DNA from: Alphaproteobacteria bacterium
Lineage (GTDB): Bacteria; Pseudomonadota; Alphaproteobacteria; Micropepsales; Micropepsaceae
Length of the DNA stretch: 11,990 nt
Direction: 5' to 3'
Assembly: GCA_003451645.1 (NCBI GenBank)
Contig: DMER01000137.1
Location: 69,163-81,152, forward strand
A program made the translations under genes and the position numbers. Shown here piece by piece: positions 1-7,759 of this stretch. A model generated the notes under the pieces. It was not told the DNA's origin, searched no databases, and saw nothing but the letters and a program-made list of their open reading frames with translations. The stretch's first letter is position 1. The number at the start of each line of letters is the position of its first letter.

Positions 1-1066
1 CCCCGCCGCGCGGGTTGATCTGCATGGAGAGTTCGTCACCTTTGGCAGCGTTTTCGGGCTCAAAGCGCAGAGCCGAGTTTGGAACGGCGAGGACCTGGGT
101 TGCCGTTGCCGTTGTTATCTCAGCGGTTGCCGTGAGTCCGGGTCTCAGAAGTCTTGCGCCATTGTCCACGCTAAGGGTGGCGAGGTAGGACACAACATTC
201 TGTTGCACGCGCGGGGCGGTCCGGACGGCCACTACTCTTGCATCGAATTTGCGGCTCTCATAGGCGTCGACCGTGAATGTGGCAGGCTGGTCAGGCTTTA
301 CCCGGGCAATGTCCGCCTCATCGATGTAGACCTGCAATTCCAGGCGGCTTAGATCGCTTGCGATGACGAAGAGCTCGGGGGCCTGAAAGCTTGCTTGCAC
401 GGTTTGGCCAGGCTCGATTTTGCGCTCGAGGATTACGCCATCAATAGGCGCTTTGATCTCGGCTTTCGCCAAACTGGTCTCGACCTGTGCTAATGCTGCC
501 TCTTGCTGCTGTACTTGCGCGGTTGATGCCGCGACCTGCGCGTTTGCGCGATCCAGGGCGGCTTCGGCGTTCTCGAATGTCGCGTTGGAGGCAAAACCCT
601 GCTCGCGCAGGGCCTTGGAGCGGTCAAAGGCGCGTTGCGCATCAGAGCGGCTTGCCTTGGACTGCAATAGGTTGGCTCGCGCCGAAGCCAATGTCGCGCG
701 TGCTTGTGTCGCGCGGGCCCGCAGGTCGTCCGTGTTGATGCGCGCGATCACCTGCCCGGTTACGACCTGATCATTGTAGTCGACCAGGACCTCATCGACC
801 TTGCCAGAAATCTCAGCGCCGACCGTGACCTTGTCGACGGGCTCCAACGAGCCGGTGGCATCGACTTGCGAGGCGATATCCGTGCGAACGACGTCTTCAG
901 TAACGTACTCAGTCTTGGGTGCCGGGACCAGAAACCAGTAAGCCGCCGCGGCCGCAACGACCAAAGCCACAACCCAAAACCACCATTGCAGCCACCAAGG
1001 CCGCGCACCGCGCCCGACACCAATGGTTTCCTCAATCCCCAAAGTCTGGTCGCTAAACCGCGCCAT
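1..1066 (-). CDS. HlyD/MacA-type periplasmic adaptor subunit of an efflux pump (3' end cut by the window edge)
   Basis: This is the membrane-fusion (adaptor) protein that links an inner-membrane exporter to an outer-membrane channel. The 355 visible residues show a short cytoplasmic N-terminus and a Trp-rich membrane anchor at about 24-47. A first biotinyl-lipoyl half-motif follows at about 68-112 (VDATGSLEPVDKV, then EISGKVDEVLVDYNDQV). A long Ala/Gln-rich alpha-helical hairpin spans about 113-202, and the second lipoyl half contains KAPIDGVILERKIEPGQTV (205-223). A beta-barrel domain runs from about 240 to 335 and includes LRPGLTATAEI. MacA-type adaptors are usually about 370-420 residues, so perhaps 20-60 residues are missing. 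The ATG at 1066 has only a weak ribosome site (GGTAAAG), but it gives the membrane anchor its normal place. A 212-base gap separates it from the importer operon, so it probably has its own promoter. The pump partner, perhaps MacB-like, would lie beyond the left edge. Family assignment is strong; MacA versus RND adaptor is less certain. Confidence 0.93.
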   Translation of the reverse strand, partial: MARFSDQTLGIEETIGVGRGARPWWLQWWFWVVALVVAAAAAYWFLVPAPKTEYVTEDVVRTDIASQVDATGSLEPVDKVTVGAEISGKVDEVLVDYNDQVVTGQVIARINTDDLRARATQARATLASARANLLQSKASRSDAQRAFDRSKALREQGFASNATFENAEAALDRANAQVAASTAQVQQQEAALAQVETSLAKAEIKAPIDGVILERKIEPGQTVQASFQAPELFVIASDLSRLELQVYIDEADIARVKPDQPATFTVDAYESRKFDARVVAVRTAPRVQQNVVSYLATLSVDNGARLLRPGLTATAEITTATATQVLAVPNSALRFEPENAAKGDELSMQINPRGG

Positions 1067-1278
1067 CGCACTTTACCAATTCACGTTTGGTGCACCGGTC
1101 GCCCAGAGCGCACTACCCCACCCTCGCGGCGCTCAAACCCTGCGCGCCGCTTGACACAAAAGCCCCTCATTGTGCCGTGAAATGTTGAACGTTGCCAGAA
1201 TTAGCTTGTGCGGAAGCGATGTTGCCGCAGCCCGACCTGGTCAAAGTCTCGTTATCAGATCGTAGTGTGCCCAATTTG
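1067..1278. other. Intergenic region between the importer operon and the adaptor gene
   Basis: This 212-base stretch is the only sizeable non-coding gap in the window. It must hold the end of the importer transcript and probably the promoter of the adaptor gene at 1066. I see no hairpin followed by a run of T on the minus strand, so no classical intrinsic terminator can be called. I also see no convincing sigma-70 -35/-10 pair on the minus strand. It contains an inverted repeat (1126-1150), a smaller 5-base inverted repeat (TGCGG/CCGCA, about 1208-1228) and a perfect 8-base palindrome GGTGCACC at 1089-1096, 23 bases before the adaptor start codon. Confidence 0.7.
1126..1150. repeat. 7-base inverted repeat in the intergenic gap
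   Basis: GCGGCGC (1126-1132) and GCGCCGC (1144-1150) are perfect reverse complements separated by 11 bases. The stem is entirely G/C and could form a stable hairpin on either strand. No T-tract follows on the minus strand (the next bases read GAGGGTGGGG), so a standard intrinsic terminator is not supported. It could act as a Rho-linked 3' end, an operator, or be chance in GC-rich DNA. Confidence 0.5.
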
Positions 1279-2424
1279 CTACCGCGAAAAAGGGTCGGCC
1301 GCATCTCGCAAGCCATCTCCGAGGAGGTTAAAGGCCAGGACCACCACGACCACTGGGATCAATGGCGTCAGCAGCCAAGGGTAGACCTCTAGGACCGCGA
1401 GGTTCTGCGCCTCGTTAAGCATGACCCCCCAGGAGGTGACCGGAGGCTTGAGGCCCAGGCCCAAAAAACTCAGCGCTGTCTCGCCCAAGATCATAGCGGG
1501 AACGGCAAGGGTCGCACTTGCGATCAGATGGCTCATGAAGTTGGGCGCCATATGCAGGGTCATGATGCGAGCGGGCGACGCCCCCATCAGACGTGCCGCT
1601 ATCGCAAACTCCTCCTCCCGCAGCGCCAGCACGCGTGCGCGAACCGCGCGAGCAAGCCCTGGCCAATCCAAAAGCCCAAGAATGAGCGTGATGCCAAAGT
1701 AGATCCACAAGGGCGACCATGCGGCCGGTAGCGCGGCTGCCAGCGCCATCCAGATGGGCAATTCCGGCAATGACCGCAAGGTCTCAATGATGCGAAGGAT
1801 GACGGTATCTACCCAACCGCCAACATAGCCTGCAAGCACCCCGAAAAACACGCCCAAGACCAAGCTAATCGTAACGCCAAAGAGACCGATGGTTAGCGAC
1901 ACGCGCCCGCCATATAAGACTCGGCTTAGGACGTCCCGGCCCAAGCGGTCGCTGCCCAGCAAAAACAGACTCTCGCCAGGCGCCGCGCAGATCAGCCGCG
2001 TATTGGCCGGGATGAACCCAAGGAAATGATACGCCTCGCCCGCGCAGAAAAACCGCAATGGTTGGACCTTTGTTTTGTCGATGGTGAATTCGCGCTTGAA
2101 GGTCTCCTCGTTTACCCGCGCGCTATAGCCATAGACGAAGGGCCCCCGGAACTCGCCATCGTGAAAAAGGCGCACACTTTGCGGCGGCGCATAGATCGCA
2201 TCAGGGTTGCGGGTTTCGGAGTCATAAGGGGCCAGAAACTCAATGAATGGCAGCATCGCATAGAGCGTCAACAGGACCCCAAAAGCCAGATAGGCCAAGC
2301 GCTGCGCGCGCAACCTGGCCATGAAATTGGGCGGATTGGGGACATTCGCCGCATCATCGTCCTCGGGCTGGAAAGGTGCCTGAGACACGTAACGCGAGGT
2401 TTGCCGTGCAGCAGCGTCCGTCAT
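1279..2424 (-). CDS. ABC transporter permease, OppC/YejE class, with a large periplasmic insert
   Basis: This is the second membrane channel subunit of the importer (381 residues). After a charged cytoplasmic N-terminus, the first membrane helix lies at about 44-64. A hydrophilic periplasmic insert of roughly 90-100 residues follows (65-155) and leads into the hallmark GSDRLGRDVLSRVLYGGRVS (157-176). Further helices lie at about 178-200, 224-250, 300-325 and 350-368. The cytoplasmic coupling (EAA) loop is at about 273-295 (IAARLMGASPARI), and the C-terminus GDGLRDAADP is typical of OppC/DppC proteins. An upstream in-frame ATG at 2466 is less likely. The ATG at 2424 overlaps the stop of the preceding permease as ATGA and has a perfect AAGGAG site 7 bases upstream. 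The insert makes it longer than typical OppC (about 300) and closer to YejE and rhizobial relatives. It is the last gene of the importer operon and pairs with the permease at 2421-3446. Confidence 0.96.
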   Translation of the reverse strand: MTDAAARQTSRYVSQAPFQPEDDDAANVPNPPNFMARLRAQRLAYLAFGVLLTLYAMLPFIEFLAPYDSETRNPDAIYAPPQSVRLFHDGEFRGPFVYGYSARVNEETFKREFTIDKTKVQPLRFFCAGEAYHFLGFIPANTRLICAAPGESLFLLGSDRLGRDVLSRVLYGGRVSLTIGLFGVTISLVLGVFFGVLAGYVGGWVDTVILRIIETLRSLPELPIWMALAAALPAAWSPLWIYFGITLILGLLDWPGLARAVRARVLALREEEFAIAARLMGASPARIMTLHMAPNFMSHLIASATLAVPAMILGETALSFLGLGLKPPVTSWGVMLNEAQNLAVLEVYPWLLTPLIPVVVVVLAFNLLGDGLRDAADPFSR

Positions 2425-3446
2425 CGGCGCGCTCCTTGCCCAAGGCGTATGCGCGGGTCGAGCCATGCCAAGAGCAGATCGGAGATGAGCATCCCGATGA
2501 CGGTCAGAATGGCGACGAAGAGCATGATAAAGCTTGCGAGGTAGACATCCTGGCTCTGCAGAGCACGGACCAGAATGGGTCCGACAGCTGGTAAGCTGAG
2601 CACGACCGACACGATCACCGAACCGGACACGAGACCCGGCAGCAAGTCCCCAATATCGGCGATGAAGGGGCTAAACGCCATGCGGACGGGGTATTTCCAG
2701 ATTACCTTTGTCTCGCTTAAGCCCCGCGCCCGCGCCGCCGCGACATAGGGCTTTTCAAGCTCATCCAGCAGGTTGGCACGCATGCGCCGTGTCATGGCGG
2801 CCGCGGCACCTGCCGCAATCACCAGGACCGGAATGATCATATGGCTCACGATTGAGCCAAGCTTCTCCCACGACCATGGCGCATTCTCATATTGCGGGTC
2901 CATAAGCCCGCCAATGCCCAGGCCGAAGACGCGGTTGGCGTAGTACAAGAGCAGCAACGCCAGCAGAAAGCCTGGGATCGCCATCGCCACATAGATCAGT
3001 GTCGAGATAGTGCCGTCTATGACCGAGTTCTTTCGAACCGCCGCCAAGACGCCAAGCGGAACCGCAACGAAATAAATCACCAGCACCGCCAGGGCGTTGA
3101 TGGCGATGGTCGGGCCGATGGCATGCGCGACAATGTCGGCCACCGGCTTTTGGAATTCGAAGCTTTGGCCCCAATCACCTTGCAAGAGACCTGAATACCC
3201 GCGTGAGCCTTCCATCAGACCGAGCCAGATCAGGTATTGCTCATGCAGGGGCCGGTCGAGATTATACTCCTTGCGCAAAAATTGAGCTTTGGCTTGCGCG
3301 CCAGCTTGGCCTTGTTGCTCAAGTTCGAATACCTGCGTGGTCAGATAATCGCCAGGCGGCAGCTGAATAATTGCGAAGATCAGTGCGCTGATGAACAGCA
3401 GCATCGGGATCATCCACAAAAGCCGCATTGCCACATAACGCAACAT
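2421..3446 (-). CDS. ABC transporter permease, OppB/YejB class
   Basis: This is the first channel subunit of the importer (341 residues, close to the usual size). The N-terminal helix at about 8-28 is followed by the typical OppB periplasmic segment with PPGDY (30-34), YNLDRPLHEQYLIWL (61-75) and the GDWGQSF motif (90-96). Helices then follow at about 112-136, 146-170, 200-218, 270-288 and 302-328. The cytoplasmic coupling loop is VAAARARGLSETKVIWKY (235-252), where the ATPase docks. It ends in LDPRIR, standard for this family. The ATG at 3446 has GGTGAGG 7 bases upstream, and that site contains the stop codon of the substrate-binding protein gene. The 3' end overlaps the next permease as ATGA, so the two channel halves are translationally coupled. 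The substrate cannot be told from the permease. Confidence 0.97.
   Translation of the reverse strand: MLRYVAMRLLWMIPMLLFISALIFAIIQLPPGDYLTTQVFELEQQGQAGAQAKAQFLRKEYNLDRPLHEQYLIWLGLMEGSRGYSGLLQGDWGQSFEFQKPVADIVAHAIGPTIAINALAVLVIYFVAVPLGVLAAVRKNSVIDGTISTLIYVAMAIPGFLLALLLLYYANRVFGLGIGGLMDPQYENAPWSWEKLGSIVSHMIIPVLVIAAGAAAAMTRRMRANLLDELEKPYVAAARARGLSETKVIWKYPVRMAFSPFIADIGDLLPGLVSGSVIVSVVLSLPAVGPILVRALQSQDVYLASFIMLFVAILTVIGMLISDLLLAWLDPRIRLGQGARR
2432..2437 (-). promoter_or_regulatory. Ribosome binding site AAGGAG that fixes the OppC-type permease start
   Basis: The minus strand reads AAGGAG, then 7 bases, then ATG at 2424. This is a full Shine-Dalgarno match at good spacing. It supports the start at 2424 over the upstream in-frame ATG at 2466, which would create a 46-base overlap with the preceding gene. 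Confidence 0.85.
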
Positions 3447-3453
3447 TGGCAGG

Positions 3454-3460
3454 CCTCACC
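3454..3460 (-). promoter_or_regulatory. Ribosome binding site GGTGAGG for the OppB-type permease, overlapping the upstream stop codon
   Basis: GGTGAGG lies 7 bases before the ATG at 3446 and contains the TGA stop (3458-3456) of the substrate-binding protein gene. Ribosomes finishing that gene would therefore be well placed to start on the permease. Confidence 0.75.
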
Positions 3461-5288
3461 GGTCGAGCCAGAACGTATCCATCCGATACAAACCAAATTG
3501 AGCGCCAGGGTCCCACGCCCAGCGGCCCTTTGCGGGCACGTTTCGCAACGCCATTGACACTGCCACGGGCTGCGGTACGCCTGCGACAACCCCGATGATG
3601 AAGCGCTCCTGGGCATGGATGTCGAGCATCTGACGCCAAATCTTCGACCTGTCCGCAGGTACCGCCTGATCCCATTGCCGGTTCAGAGCCAGCAATTGTT
3701 TTGCGGCTGGTACATCCGGTGCCTCGCCCGCCGCCCCCTTCGTTTCATAGTACTGACCCCATTTTGGCCAAGCTAGGCCTGTCTGCCAAACCGGCGCAAG
3801 TTCGCCCGGATTCATCGCCGGCGTCGGAATGCCATTGTCCCAGCCCGTGAACACCGTCATGACGGCGTCGCCGGAATAAGCGCGATTGCGCATCTGCGTG
3901 CGGTCGGAAGACTTCAGGATCAGACTGATCCCTAGGGCCTTGTAGTGCTGCGCCACCAATTGGACGGCATCAGCCTCTTCCTTGGTTTCGCCTGATGATT
4001 CCACGATGATTTCCAAGGGGCGGCCATCGGGCAGCTTGCGCGTTCCGTTCGGATTTCGTGCAGTCAGTCCTATTGCGTCAAGCAATGCGTTCGCCGCTTT
4101 TGGATCAAAACTTGCATCGGCGCTGCTGTATCGCGGATCGCTCAGCGGCGATGGCGCCACGGGCGCATTGTTGGCCGCGAGCGCAAGGCCGAAAAACAGG
4201 CTCTTGTTGATTTCCTGCCGATTGATCCCCAACGAGAGGGCTCGCCGGAAACGCACATCCCGGTTGAGCGTGCGCCAGACCGGATCATTGCAGGTTAAGT
4301 TTGGATAGAGTGCGATCGCCGCTCCCTTGCCGCTCGCCCAAGGATAGGCGCGGTACTTGCCCTTTTGCTCATTTTGTTTGAGGGCTGTCATGTCTGCGAA
4401 ATTCAAACCCAGGGCTTGCAGATCGCTGTCCCCAGCGGAGGTTTTAATCGGGATGAGATCGCGATCCGTAACGCCCACCTCTATCGTATCGATATAGGGC
4501 AGTTGCACACCTTGCGCGTCGACACGGTGAAAGTTTGGATTGCGGCGGAACACGAACTTTGCCGCAGGCATGGCCGTTGTCACGACCCATGGCTGGAGCG
4601 TTGGCATATCCGGATTGTCATTTCCGTACATTGAGTCCAGGCGATTATGCAGGGGCGCCCATTTGCTTACCTTGGCGGTTGCCACGGCTGCCGCGATGAC
4701 CTTGGCTTGCGCGTATTTGGTATGGAATTTCCGCAAGTAGTGCGCTGGCCGATAGATATAGGGCTCCCGCGCCATCGCAAGCGTTTCAAGGAAGCGCGGA
4801 TTTGGCTTGGACCATTCATAGATGACCGTCTGTGCGTCGGGGTAGCTGACCTTTGGTTTCTCGCCATCATTGAGAAGGGCCACAGGCGGGCCGGCGGGTG
4901 TCAGCTCGGCATTGTTGGCGATATCTTCCCAGAAGTAGCGGAAGTCCTCAGATGTGAAGGGTGCGCCATCGGACCACAAATGGCCCTTGCGCAAGCGAAT
5001 TGTGAATTTGCGTTCGCCCTCGACGCCAATGGATTCCGCGATATCAGGCTTTAGTGTGTAGTTTTCCGTCCAGCCTATCAGCCTTGCATAGCCCCATGCG
5101 CTCAGGAACCGGATGTCCTTTTCTTTGCTCATCAGCATGCGCAGTGTGCCGCCCTGCTTGCCTGGGAGCTTGCCCTCCGCCTTCAAGTCGACAACCAACG
5201 GCGCCGCAGGGGGTGCGGCTTGTGCCGCGCTTGGCAAGGCCACAATGATGGCCACCAACCCAGTGAGTAGTCCCAGTGACAATCGCAT
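3456..5288 (-). CDS. Periplasmic substrate-binding protein, family 5 (peptide/opine/oligosaccharide class)
   Basis: This is the capture protein of the importer (610 residues). From the ATG at 5288 it opens with a clean type I signal peptide: charged start, hydrophobic core at about 4-18, and AQA cleavage site near 24/25. There is no lipobox cysteine, so the mature protein should be soluble in the periplasm. The family 5 signature spans about 78-122, with PDIAES, then LRKGHLWSDGAPFTSEDFRYFW. Later parts include RFRRALSLGINRQEI, typical of this fold. It is longer than OppA/DppA (about 510-540) and resembles large rhizobial-type binding proteins, including, from memory, the class of AgpA alpha-galactoside and YejA proteins. 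A longer in-frame reading from TTG at 5312 would overlap the ATPase gene by 8 bases and put extra residues before the signal peptide, so I reject it. The gene starts 16 bases after the ATPase stop and ends 9 bases before the first permease. The ligand is unknown. Confidence 0.95.
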   Translation of the reverse strand: MRLSLGLLTGLVAIIVALPSAAQAAPPAAPLVVDLKAEGKLPGKQGGTLRMLMSKEKDIRFLSAWGYARLIGWTENYTLKPDIAESIGVEGERKFTIRLRKGHLWSDGAPFTSEDFRYFWEDIANNAELTPAGPPVALLNDGEKPKVSYPDAQTVIYEWSKPNPRFLETLAMAREPYIYRPAHYLRKFHTKYAQAKVIAAAVATAKVSKWAPLHNRLDSMYGNDNPDMPTLQPWVVTTAMPAAKFVFRRNPNFHRVDAQGVQLPYIDTIEVGVTDRDLIPIKTSAGDSDLQALGLNFADMTALKQNEQKGKYRAYPWASGKGAAIALYPNLTCNDPVWRTLNRDVRFRRALSLGINRQEINKSLFFGLALAANNAPVAPSPLSDPRYSSADASFDPKAANALLDAIGLTARNPNGTRKLPDGRPLEIIVESSGETKEEADAVQLVAQHYKALGISLILKSSDRTQMRNRAYSGDAVMTVFTGWDNGIPTPAMNPGELAPVWQTGLAWPKWGQYYETKGAAGEAPDVPAAKQLLALNRQWDQAVPADRSKIWRQMLDIHAQERFIIGVVAGVPQPVAVSMALRNVPAKGRWAWDPGAQFGLYRMDTFWLDR

Positions 5289-5300
5289 TTGGCCGGTGAA

Positions 5301-5306
5301 CCCTTC
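5301..5306 (-). promoter_or_regulatory. Probable ribosome site GAAGGG before the substrate-binding protein start
   Basis: The minus strand reads GAAGGG 12 bases before the ATG at 5288, a longer spacing than ideal. The site touches the TGA stop of the ATPase gene. No ribosome site stands before the alternative TTG at 5312, so the ATG is preferred, also because it begins a normal signal peptide. Confidence 0.5.
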
Positions 5307-7206
5307 AGGCAATGGCTACAAAATGATCAGGTGTTACTTCTTCATAGCGCGGTTTTGCGTCGCCCAAAAGCTGATACGGCGGGTCCCAGCACGCGGGGTC
5401 CGAGGCTCTGCCGTCGCTTAAGGCAGTCAGGTCGAGCTTGCGGGTGGGGTCCTGCTCCGGGGCCGCCGCCATCAGCGCCTTGGTGTAGGGGTGCCATGGG
5501 TTTTCAAATAGCGCCCTCGCCGGGGCGATTTCCACAAGGCGGCCTTGGCACATTACCGCGACCCGATCAGCCATGTGGCGGATAACGCCAAGGTCGTGGC
5601 TGACAAACAGATAGGTCAGTCCGAAGGTGTCCTTCAGGTCCTGAAGCAAATTGAGAATTTGCGCCTGGACCGACACATCCAAGGCTGAGACGGGTTCGTC
5701 GCACACAAGCAGGTCAGGCTTAAGCGCAAGAGCGCGAGCAATCGCGATGCGTTGGCGCTGTCCGCCCGAAAAGGTGTTAGGGTAGCGGTCGAGCATGTGC
5801 CGGTTCAGGCCCACAATTTCAAGCAATTCGGCCGCCCATTCTTGCCGTTCTTGGCGCGTGCCGATGGTGTGGATGTCAAAGGGCTCGTTCAGCACCGTGC
5901 GGATCGTATGGCGTGGGTTCAATGATCCGAAGGGGTCTTGAAACACGTATTGCACGCGTTGCCGGAAGCGCTGCCTCCCAGCACGATCGAGCGTTGCCAC
6001 ATCGCGCAGCGCACCTTGGTCAAAGACCCAAGTCTCGCCCTGGTCAGGCTGCATGATTTGCATCAGGATCCGGCACAGGGTTGACTTGCCGCTGCCGCTT
6101 TCACCGACCAGCCCCAAGCACTCGCCCTGGCGCACTGTCAGGCTCACATGATTGACCGCGAGGGTGCCGGTCGCGGTGTCAGCGCTTTTGCCCCAGCGGG
6201 ATGACTTCACAAAGCGTTTGACCAGCGATTTGAGCTCAACCAATGGCGCGCCCGGCGCTGCCTCATGCTTGCGTGTCCAATGGCCCTTGAAGAGCTCACT
6301 GGGCGGCGCGATGGGCCGCAAGGGCGTCAACCGGGCCTCCTTAAGGCCCGACATCGACGGCCCCGCCTTCAGCAGCGCCTGGAGATACGGGTGCTGCGGG
6401 TCCTTCAGAAGTTCAATGACCGAGCCGCTTTCCATGATTTCGCCACGGTACAGCACGACGACCTCGTCAGCCACTGTCGCGACAACGCCTAAGTCATGGG
6501 TGATCAACAAGACGCTTAGGCCCATTTCGCGCTGCAAATCCGCGATCAATTTGAGGGTTAGCGCTTGCACGGTCACGTCGAGCGCGGACGTTGGCTCATC
6601 GGCAATAAGAAGCGCTGGCTTGCAAATCAATGCCGCTGCGATCATCGCGCGCTGACGCAAACCGCCTGATAATTCAAAGGGATATTGGCTCAACGCCTGC
6701 TCAGGATTGCCAAAACCGACACGGGCCAGGATGTCGAGGGAGCGGGCGCGGACCTCGTCTTTGCTGGCGTTTTCGTGGGCGAGCAGGGACTCGGCCAAGA
6801 GGTTCCCGATGGTGTAGACCGGCGACAGGGCTGCGGCGGGCTCCTGAAAGACCATCCCAATGCGGCCGCCACGCAAGGCGCGCAGTGTTTCGGAGCGTTC
6901 TCTTAGGCTCGCAATGTCAACCGGAAGAGGAGAGACCTTGACTGGATCATGAAATAATATCCTGCCTGAGGATAGTTTGGCATTCGCTGGTAACAGTCCA
7001 ATAATGCTTTGGGTTAGTGTGGTCTTGCCAGAGCCGCTTTCACCTACGAGGGCGACGATCCGGCCCTTTGGGATCTCAAGCGATATGTCCTTTATAACAG
7101 GCGTGACTGATTTTCCAAATTGATAGCCAATAGATAGATTGTGAATTGATAGTATAGGTCTGGCTGCTGCCGCTGCCGCATCTGCTATTTGGTCGCGCAA
7201 GGCCAT
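5305..7206 (-). CDS. Fused double ABC ATPase of the importer (OppD-OppF / YejF type)
   Basis: This cytoplasmic protein (633 residues) powers the importer. Both nucleotide-binding domains lie on one chain, as in E. coli YejF. Domain 1 has Walker [10 protein letters not shown] (55-63), Q-loop FQEP (120-123), signature LSGGLRQRA (179-187), Walker B LLIADEP (199-205) and switch His237. Domain 2 has GESGSGKST (368-376), FQDP (422-425), FSGGQRQRI (479-487), LLVCDEP (499-505) and His537. All catalytic motifs look intact. Each domain is followed by an oligopeptide-transporter-type extension (HPYLQALL and HPYTKALM). The ATG at 7206 shares a base with the TAA stop of the preceding gene (TAATG) and has AAGGG 8 bases upstream. 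Residues 16-41 use many codons rare in GC-rich bacteria (AGA, three ATA, two CTA), unlike the rest of the gene. Here the ATPase precedes the binding protein, whereas in yejABEF it is last. Confidence 0.97.
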   Translation of the reverse strand: MALRDQIADAAAAAARPILSIHNLSIGYQFGKSVTPVIKDISLEIPKGRIVALVGESGSGKTTLTQSIIGLLPANAKLSSGRILFHDPVKVSPLPVDIASLRERSETLRALRGGRIGMVFQEPAAALSPVYTIGNLLAESLLAHENASKDEVRARSLDILARVGFGNPEQALSQYPFELSGGLRQRAMIAAALICKPALLIADEPTSALDVTVQALTLKLIADLQREMGLSVLLITHDLGVVATVADEVVVLYRGEIMESGSVIELLKDPQHPYLQALLKAGPSMSGLKEARLTPLRPIAPPSELFKGHWTRKHEAAPGAPLVELKSLVKRFVKSSRWGKSADTATGTLAVNHVSLTVRQGECLGLVGESGSGKSTLCRILMQIMQPDQGETWVFDQGALRDVATLDRAGRQRFRQRVQYVFQDPFGSLNPRHTIRTVLNEPFDIHTIGTRQERQEWAAELLEIVGLNRHMLDRYPNTFSGGQRQRIAIARALALKPDLLVCDEPVSALDVSVQAQILNLLQDLKDTFGLTYLFVSHDLGVIRHMADRVAVMCQGRLVEIAPARALFENPWHPYTKALMAAAPEQDPTRKLDLTALSDGRASDPACWDPPYQLLGDAKPRYEEVTPDHFVAIA

Positions 7207-7718
7207 TAGCTGTACCCTTTTGGTTTGAGGCCAAGGCCTAAGCTGGCAAGATTTGCAGCTGTCGTTGTATTCAAGCCGAAGCCACTGCGTTCAACTGCAA
7301 ACATTGCTTTTTGCATTGTGTCTTCGAATCCCGGCAGGCGGTCATCCAGAAGTATTGATCCAGATTTTCCTGAAATCTTGGCTGTCATCCATCCTGTTCT
7401 GCGATCGCGCGTCGAAGGATAAAACCGGACGTCGAGGTTTTTTACCTCTGCCCAGTTCATCTCTACTGTCCGCGCGAAGGGGCGCTCACAGCGAATGCCC
7501 AAGTCAGATACCGTCACCAGAGTGGCGTGGCGCGTAACTACTTGAAACAGGAACATAACAAAAAGTAACGAGAGCCCTAAAAGTAGCCATTGCCACCATG
7601 ATCCGGCGGGGGCAAAGGCGATGCATATGGTTAAGATCACGAGTCCGAAACCTGCGCGTGCATAGTCGCCCGCCAGATGCCCCCAGGTCCAACGCAGTTG
7701 TAATTGCGCAGACGTCAT
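7206..7718 (-). CDS. Small membrane protein with two helices and a PH-like domain, function unknown
   Basis: I do not recognise a named gene. From the ATG at 7718 the product has 170 residues. Two closely spaced membrane helices (about 22-38 and 43-62) form a hairpin with both ends probably cytoplasmic. A soluble part follows (about 66-145) whose pattern resembles bacterial PH-like domains of the YdbS/YdbT type: a strand, VSDLGIRCERPF, then VEMNWAEVKNLDVRF. The C-terminus is Gly/Leu-rich. A GTG at 7727 is in frame, but AAGGG at 7727-7731 sits 8 bases before the ATG, which fits better. The gene begins 41 bases after the last glycosyltransferase and its stop overlaps the ATPase start, so it is probably cotranscribed with the importer and could be an accessory subunit. 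Its DNA is poorer in GC than its neighbours. The domain call is by pattern only. Confidence 0.8.
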   Translation of the reverse strand: MTSAQLQLRWTWGHLAGDYARAGFGLVILTICIAFAPAGSWWQWLLLGLSLLFVMFLFQVVTRHATLVTVSDLGIRCERPFARTVEMNWAEVKNLDVRFYPSTRDRRTGWMTAKISGKSGSILLDDRLPGFEDTMQKAMFAVERSGFGLNTTTAANLASLGLGLKPKGYS

Positions 7719-7726
7719 TCCACCCA

Positions 7727-7731
7727 CCCTT
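7727..7731 (-). promoter_or_regulatory. Ribosome binding site AAGGG that fixes the start of the PH-like membrane protein
   Basis: AAGGG is followed by 8 bases and then ATG at 7718. The in-frame GTG at 7727 begins inside this site, so it is unlikely to be the start. Confidence 0.6.
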
Positions 7732-7759
7732 GCGCCGACGCGAACACCGCTCCTCCCGT

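Noticed and set aside
760..1071. Minus-strand 103-codon frame beginning near the adaptor start
   Set aside because: It is an alternative frame inside the adaptor gene; the correct frame begins at ATG 1066 and gives the membrane anchor, lipoyl halves and hairpin.
1151..1179. TTGACA on the plus strand as a -35 box
   Set aside because: No acceptable -10 box follows at 16-18 bases (GCCGTG is there), and no plus-strand gene lies downstream.
420..1180. Plus-strand open frames over the adaptor gene and gap
   Set aside because: They are antisense to a recognisable HlyD/MacA-type protein and rich in Arg, Cys and Ala without domain motifs.
5289..5312. TTG at 5312 as the start of the substrate-binding protein
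   Set aside because: It has no ribosome site and adds eight residues before a normal signal peptide; ATG at 5288 is better.
7091..7118. Promoter-like TTGGAA, 16 bases, TATAAA on the minus strand
   Set aside because: It lies inside the ATPase coding sequence in an AT-rich patch, where such matches arise by chance. A transcript from it would begin inside the ATPase gene.
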